A stretch of DNA of 32,888 nucleotides from Pseudomonadota bacterium (lineage in GTDB: Bacteria; Pseudomonadota; Alphaproteobacteria; Rhodospirillales; 2-02-FULL-58-16), in contig JACZWD010000003.1 of assembly GCA_022572335.1 (NCBI GenBank), positions 1 through 32,888 of the forward strand, in the 5' to 3' direction. Shown piece by piece: positions 28,179 through 32,888 of the stretch. The translations under genes and the position numbers were made by a program. The number at the start of each line of letters is the position of its first letter. The first letter of the stretch is position 1. The notes beneath the pieces are model-generated. The model was given only the letters and a program-made list of their open reading frames with translations, was not told where the DNA came from and ran no database searches.

Positions 28179-28535
28179 CTAGGTGTCGCTTCCGCCGCCG
28201 CGGCTGTCCTGGGAGTCGGCGTCCCCGCCGGCGACCGGGAGACTGATGGTTATTTCCGCGCCGCCGTCCCCTTTGATCGCCTGCACGAACGCATCGAAGT
28301 ACTCCGGTGCCGGAACGGCGCGGACGATTCCAGACTTGCCGGCGGCGGGCGCAAGCCCGGTATGGGTGATGCCCGCGTCGCGGCCGAAGGGGACGGGCCC
28401 GCCGGAGGGCGTCGAAAAGTTTTGACGGCCCGTCCTCCACAGCAGCGGCGCTGCCGCTGCGGAGGGTGGATGCGCCGCATCGCCTGCACCTTTCCTCCTG
28501 CCCGACGAGCCGCCTACGCGATCTCTATGGGCCAT
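28179..28535 (-). CDS. Small low-complexity hypothetical protein downstream of sat
   Basis: 118 aa MAHRDRVGGSSGRRKG...; ATG 2 nt after the sat stop with AAGGAG RBS inside the sat end; stop only 13 bp from the convergent neighbour's stop. Confidence 0.45.
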   Translation of the reverse strand: MAHRDRVGGSSGRRKGAGDAAHPPSAAAAPLLWRTGRQNFSTPSGGPVPFGRDAGITHTGLAPAAGKSGIVRAVPAPEYFDAFVQAIKGDGGAEITISLPVAGGDADSQDSRGGGSDT

Positions 28536-28537
28536 GA

Positions 28538-29731
28538 TCAGCGCTCCTTGGTATAATTCAGGCTCGCGTAATATTCCCTGAGGACGGCCACCACCTCGGG
28601 ACGGCTGAACTCGGGCGGGATGTCCTCGCCGGCCGAAAGCATCTCGCGCTGTCTGGTGCCCGAGATGAGCACCCGGTCCTCGGCCCCGTGCGGACACGTC
28701 CTCCCCGTCGCCATGCCGAGGCATTTGGTGCAGTAAAAGGTGATGTCGATCTTCAGCGCCTTGGTCTCCAGGGCTCCCTCCCAAAGGGTGTCGAAGATGT
28801 GCTGGGCGTCGAACGGGCCGTAGGTATCGCCGACCCCGGCATGGTCCCGCCCGACGATCAGGTGGGAGCAGCCGAAGTTCTGGCGCAACAGGGCGTGGAG
28901 CAGGGCCTCGCGGGGACCCGCATAGCGCATCTCGATGGGATAGCCGGCGTGCACGACGGTTCCGGGCACGAAGTACTTGTCGATCATGACATCGATGGCC
29001 TTCACCCGCACCTCGGCGGGGATGTCGCCGGGCTTGAGCTTGCCCAGCACCTGGTGGATGAAGACGCCGTCGGCGACCTCGATGGCGATCTTCGCCAGAT
29101 GTTCGTGGCTGCGGTGCATGGGGTTGCGGGTCTGCAGCGCGACCACGCGCGACCATCCCTTCTCGGCGAACAGGGCGCGGGAGTCGGCCGGGCGCAGGAA
29201 CAAGCGCGGGTACAGGTCCGGGTACACGCCCTCGCTGAGCGCCGTCACCGGACCGGCCAGGTTCACCGCGCCCTGCTCCATCACGGTGCGCACGCCGGGA
29301 TGGTCGGGCGCCGTCGTGCCGTAGACCTCGCCGCACTCGAGGCTCTTGTCGATGGCATAGGTTTCCCGCACCGTCATGATGGCCATGATCTCGCCCGAAT
29401 CCCCATCGACGAGGGCCACCTCGTCGGCGACGGCGACGCCACAATCGGCGTCCGCCGAAAGGGTAATGGGGATGGGCCAGAACAGGCCGTCCGCCGTCTT
29501 CATGTCCTGGCAGACCCTGCGCCAGTCCGCTTCCCCCATGAACCCGGTCAACGGCGTATAGGCGCCCATGGCCATCATGACGAGGTCCGAGGTCTCCCGG
29601 CTGGTCATCGGCACTTTTTTCAGCCCGTCGGCCCGCCTCAGCGCCTCGGCGCGCTCCGCCGCACCGACCAGCAACGGCTCCAGTGCGCCGCCGCCATGCG
29701 GCCGAACCAATCTGGACAAGGTGTCCCCCAT
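28538..29731 (-). CDS. sat: Sulfate adenylyltransferase (ATP sulfurylase, homo-oligomeric type)
   Basis: VALQTRNPMHRSHEHLAKIAIE (QTRNPxHxxH), LIVGRDHAGVGDTYGPFDAQ, VLISGTRQREMLSAGEDIPPEFSRPEV. Confidence 0.95.
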   Translation of the reverse strand: MGDTLSRLVRPHGGGALEPLLVGAAERAEALRRADGLKKVPMTSRETSDLVMMAMGAYTPLTGFMGEADWRRVCQDMKTADGLFWPIPITLSADADCGVAVADEVALVDGDSGEIMAIMTVRETYAIDKSLECGEVYGTTAPDHPGVRTVMEQGAVNLAGPVTALSEGVYPDLYPRLFLRPADSRALFAEKGWSRVVALQTRNPMHRSHEHLAKIAIEVADGVFIHQVLGKLKPGDIPAEVRVKAIDVMIDKYFVPGTVVHAGYPIEMRYAGPREALLHALLRQNFGCSHLIVGRDHAGVGDTYGPFDAQHIFDTLWEGALETKALKIDITFYCTKCLGMATGRTCPHGAEDRVLISGTRQREMLSAGEDIPPEFSRPEVVAVLREYYASLNYTKER

Positions 29732-29807
29732 GAAACGATCTCCCTATGATCGACGGGTGATGGACATGTGAACGGGAACCGGCGGCCCCGGCCGCGCTTG
29801 CCTAATA

Positions 29808-31301
29808 CTACATGGACTTGTGGGCGCCGATCGAAACCAGAAATTCTTTCTGGGAACCGGCGCGCAGCAGGGCCAGGGCGCAGCCCAGCGCCCGGTCCTT
29901 CTTCTCCCCCACCGCCGGACAATCGGTCTCTTTCAGGGTCAGGTGGGTGTCCGGCTTCTTCACGGCGACCGCCGGCAGGGCGCCGGGTAGATCGGATTCC
30001 CGCTGGCGCTTGGACTCCTTGGCATCGGCACGGGTGAGGGTGATGTCGGGTTCGACCCCGCGCGCCTGGATGGCCCGCCCCGACGGCGCGTAATAGAGGG
30101 CCGTGGTCAGGCGCAGGCCGCCCTCCAGGGGCAGGCGGGTGATGGTCTGCACCGACCCCTTGCCGAAGGAGCGCACGCCCATGACCGTGGCGCGGTGGTG
30201 ATCCTGGAGCGCGCTGGCGACGATCTCCGAGGCCGAGGCCGAGCCCCCGTTGATGAGCACGACCATGGGCACCCCGTTGGCCAGGTCCCCGATTTCGGCT
30301 TTGTAGACGGTGTCCTTGACGGCGCGGCCGCGCACGGCGACGATCTGGCCGTCATCCAGGAATGCGTCGGCCAGGAAAAGCGATTGATTGAGCAGCCCGC
30401 CGGGGTTGTTGCGCAGGTCCAGAACCAGCCCCTTCATGCGCGGGCCCAGGTCCCGGCGCAAGCTCTCCATGGCTTCCTCGACGCCACGCTCCACCCTCTC
30501 GCTGAAATTGACGACCTGGACATAGCCGACGGCGCCCTCGGTCCGCCAGCGCACCGAGCGGACCTTGATGATGGCCCGGGTGATGGTGACGTCAAAGGGC
30601 GCCTGTCCCTTCCGGTTCACGGTCAGGCGGACGTCCGTCCCCGGCGCGCCGCGCAGTTTCTTGACCGCCAGCAAGATGTGTTTGGCCTTGATGGGTTCGC
30701 CGTCGACGTGGGTGATCAGGTCGCCGGACTTCAGCCCGGCGCGGAACGCCGGCGTATCCTCGATGGGGGATATCACCTTGACCATCCCGTTTTCCATGGT
30801 GACGACGATTCCGAGCCCCCCGAACTCGCCCTTGGTGGTGACCTGGATATCGCGCAGTTCGTCCGGGTTGAGGTACGCCGAATGGGGATCCAGCGCCGAC
30901 ATCATGGAATCCAGCGCCGTCTCCACCAATTCCCCCGCCGGCACGGCGCCGGGCTCGGCGTTCAGATCGCGCACCCCCTTGATGGCGGCGTCGATGAGCT
31001 TGGCGTCGGCGACCTCGCGCACGTAGCTGAAGCGGACGCGTTTGAAGGCATCGCGAAACTGCTCGAACCGCCGGTGCTTGCCGGCGTCGGCCGCATAGGC
31101 GTCGTAGACCACCCGGAAGCGCTCCAGTTCGCGGACCGCGTCCTGGGACAGGGTGATATCTTGGCCGCTGAGGATGTTGAAAACGTGGCCGAGCGGCGAT
31201 TCCTCGGTGCCGCACCCGATCAGCGACGGCGACACCGACGCGCCCGCGGCAAGGGCAAAGGTCAGAATCAGCGCCGGGCGGAAACGCCTCCACCTATTCA
31301 T
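29808..31301 (-). CDS. S41 family C-terminal processing peptidase with PDZ domain
   Basis: PDZ region GGLGIVVTMENGMVKVISPIEDTPAFRAGLKSGDLITHVDG; LVLDLRNNPGGLL; INGGSASASEIVASAL (Ser) and GVRSFGKGSVQ (Lys). Start MNRWRR at 31301. Confidence 0.93.
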   Translation of the reverse strand: MNRWRRFRPALILTFALAAGASVSPSLIGCGTEESPLGHVFNILSGQDITLSQDAVRELERFRVVYDAYAADAGKHRRFEQFRDAFKRVRFSYVREVADAKLIDAAIKGVRDLNAEPGAVPAGELVETALDSMMSALDPHSAYLNPDELRDIQVTTKGEFGGLGIVVTMENGMVKVISPIEDTPAFRAGLKSGDLITHVDGEPIKAKHILLAVKKLRGAPGTDVRLTVNRKGQAPFDVTITRAIIKVRSVRWRTEGAVGYVQVVNFSERVERGVEEAMESLRRDLGPRMKGLVLDLRNNPGGLLNQSLFLADAFLDDGQIVAVRGRAVKDTVYKAEIGDLANGVPMVVLINGGSASASEIVASALQDHHRATVMGVRSFGKGSVQTITRLPLEGGLRLTTALYYAPSGRAIQARGVEPDITLTRADAKESKRQRESDLPGALPAVAVKKPDTHLTLKETDCPAVGEKKDRALGCALALLRAGSQKEFLVSIGAHKSM

Positions 31302-31499
31302 ATGCCATCGCCTTTGCCGTGGGACCGTCTCACCAAGGAAGGTCCATTGTACCGTATTTGCCGCACCGGCCGAAGCCTTTTCCCGCCGGCCCCGGCCCGA
31401 GAAGGTGCCCGGCGCCGGCCAAAATATCAAGGAGGAGTTGGCCCTTCGGCGCCCCCGGCGGCGCCAGCGCCCACCCGGGAGCGGCGCCGGCAAGGCGCG

Positions 31500-32576
31500 T
31501 CAGCCGGCAGGCCGGCGCCCCTTTCGCCGCCCCGCCGCCGGGCGCAGCTCGTACGCGGTCCACAGGGCGGCCGTGAACAGGGCCAGGGCGCCTCCCTGGT
31601 GGGCCGCGGCAAGGGGCACCGGGACCACCAGCAGCAGGGTCGAAATGCCGAGCGCCACCTGACCGGCCGCCGTCACCGCCAGGACGTCGAGGGCAACGCG
31701 CCCGCGCGGCGCCAGTCCGGCGTTGCGCGCGCGCAGCCAGAACACCCCGACGGCGGCGAGCACCAACAGGGCAAACAGCCGGTGGGTGAACTGCACCGTG
31801 GCGATGTCCTCGAAAAAGTTGACGAGGAACGGATCCATGGCGAACAGGGCCGCGGGCACCAGCTCGCCGTCCATCAGGGGAAAGGTGTTGTAGGCGAACC
31901 CGGCGTCGAGCCCGGCGACCAGCCCGCCCGACAGCACGGTGACCAGGACCGACCCCGCCACCAGGTAGGCGAACCGCCCGAAGGCGGCGGGCGGCCGCCG
32001 GCCCGCCGGTCCGGGAAGGAGAAGCCCCAGCGCCACCCACAGCATATACCCGTAAATGACGAACGCCGCGCCCAGGTGGGCGGTCAGGCGGTACTGGCTG
32101 ACGTCGGGGCGGTCCACGAGGCCGCTTTGCACCATGTACCAGCCGAGCAGTCCCTGGAACGCGCCGAGGACGAACACGGGGATCAGTTTTGCCGCCAGCC
32201 GCCGGTCCACCCAGCCGCGGACCACGAAGAACGCGAACGGAACGAGGAAGGCGACGCCGATGAGGCGGCCCCACAGCCGGTGCGCGTACTCCAGCCAGAA
32301 GATGGACTTGAACCCGCTCAGCGTCATGTCCGGGTTGAGGTCCTTGTACTCGGGAAAGCGCCGGTAGTTGCGGAAGGCCTCCTGCCATTCCGCCTCGGCC
32401 AGGGGCGGCAGCCACGCGGTCACCGGCTTCCACTCGACCATGGAAAGCCCGGCGTGGGTGAGACGGGTGACTCCCCCCAACACCACCATGGCGAAGACCA
32501 TGGCGCAGAGGGCCAGAAGCCATGCCGCGATCACCTTGGGGCGCTCCGCGGCGGGCGCTTGCGCCTCAAATTCCAT
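31500..32576 (-). CDS. ctaA: Heme A synthase (CtaA/Cox15 family)
   Basis: VVLGGVTRLTHAGLSMVEWKPVTAWLPPL, WLEYAHRLWGRLIGVAFLVP, LTAHLGAAFVIYGYMLW, VQFTHRLFALLVL conserved His motifs. Confidence 0.95.
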   Translation of the reverse strand: MEFEAQAPAAERPKVIAAWLLALCAMVFAMVVLGGVTRLTHAGLSMVEWKPVTAWLPPLAEAEWQEAFRNYRRFPEYKDLNPDMTLSGFKSIFWLEYAHRLWGRLIGVAFLVPFAFFVVRGWVDRRLAAKLIPVFVLGAFQGLLGWYMVQSGLVDRPDVSQYRLTAHLGAAFVIYGYMLWVALGLLLPGPAGRRPPAAFGRFAYLVAGSVLVTVLSGGLVAGLDAGFAYNTFPLMDGELVPAALFAMDPFLVNFFEDIATVQFTHRLFALLVLAAVGVFWLRARNAGLAPRGRVALDVLAVTAAGQVALGISTLLLVVPVPLAAAHQGGALALFTAALWTAYELRPAAGRRKGRRPAG

Positions 32577-32750
32577 CTTTCCTCACGGCTGCTCCCCGCC
32601 CGCCGGGCCGTCCCGCGGGCGCCGGCGAGTATTCACCGTGACCGGCCGCGAACCAAGCGTTTCGTCGCCGGGTACGGCCCCGCCCGGCCGGCCATCGGGG
32701 AGCGGCAGCTGCGCAACATCTTCGCCGAGGTATACCAAGGGGCGCTGATC

Positions 32751-32834
32751 ATGACCCCGCTGGAACTCCGGAAATGCGAATTTCCCGTCGCCGCCGCGGG
32801 GCGCGGCAAGACCAGGAAAGAGAGGCGGTTATGA
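32751..32834 (+). CDS. Possible small ORF at window edge (MTPLELRKCEFPVAAAGRGKTRKERRL)
   Basis: 27 codons; AAGGGG upstream; its TGA overlaps the next ATG (ATGA). No homology recognised. Confidence 0.25.
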   Translation: MTPLELRKCEFPVAAAGRGKTRKERRL

Positions 32835-32888
32835 GCACCATCCCCATCGCACCGGCGGTCCGCGTCACCATCGGCATCGTGCCCGGCA
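32831..32888 (+). CDS. Start of a CDS truncated by window end (MSTIPIAPAVRVTIGIVPG...)
   Basis: ATG with purine-rich AGAGAGGCGG upstream and open to the window end; product unknown. Confidence 0.4.
   Translation, partial: MSTIPIAPAVRVTIGIVPG

Noticed and set aside
30195-32834. 879-aa plus-strand ORF
   Set aside because: Antisense to the S41 peptidase and ctaA genes, both with clear motifs; no domain recognisable.

Overview
This is a high-GC, gene-dense chromosomal window that looks alphaproteobacterial (Rhodospirillales-like by gene content; inferred from memory, not searched). Left to right it holds: a complete minus-strand SUF Fe-S assembly operon (two tandem Rrf2 regulators, sufB, C, D, S, sufU-like, sufT/DUF59-like, sufA-like) followed by an array of four perfect hairpins; a long pentapeptide-repeat protein facing a small DRR/ERR-repeat protein; gloB; a siroheme/sulfite reduction operon (cysG, DUF2849-like, cysI-type reductase, DUF934-like); a ureohydrolase plus an unknown protein; a two-subunit CoA-transferase-like pair; a cold shock protein; a JmjC-like cupin oxygenase; a TRAP transporter (dctP, dctQ, dctM); a gamma-glutamyltransferase; a Cache/PAS/HD-GYP-like membrane protein; sat (ATP sulfurylase) with a small downstream ORF; an S41 C-terminal processing protease; and ctaA. 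Most of it is ordinary housekeeping and sulfur metabolism. The points most worth a second look are: an IscR-like regulator that is frameshifted and has no cluster-ligand Cys in any frame, next to a paralog that keeps them; an HD-GYP-like output domain whose HD and GYP metal-ligand motifs are both degenerate; an N-terminal DUF805-like domain fused to a TRAP DctQ subunit; a 22/23-nt sequence shared by the sat stop/start junction and the right edge of the window; and an AT-rich repeat-bearing island between cysG and the ureohydrolase. I found no convincing CRISPR array, tRNA, rRNA, transposase or defence system.
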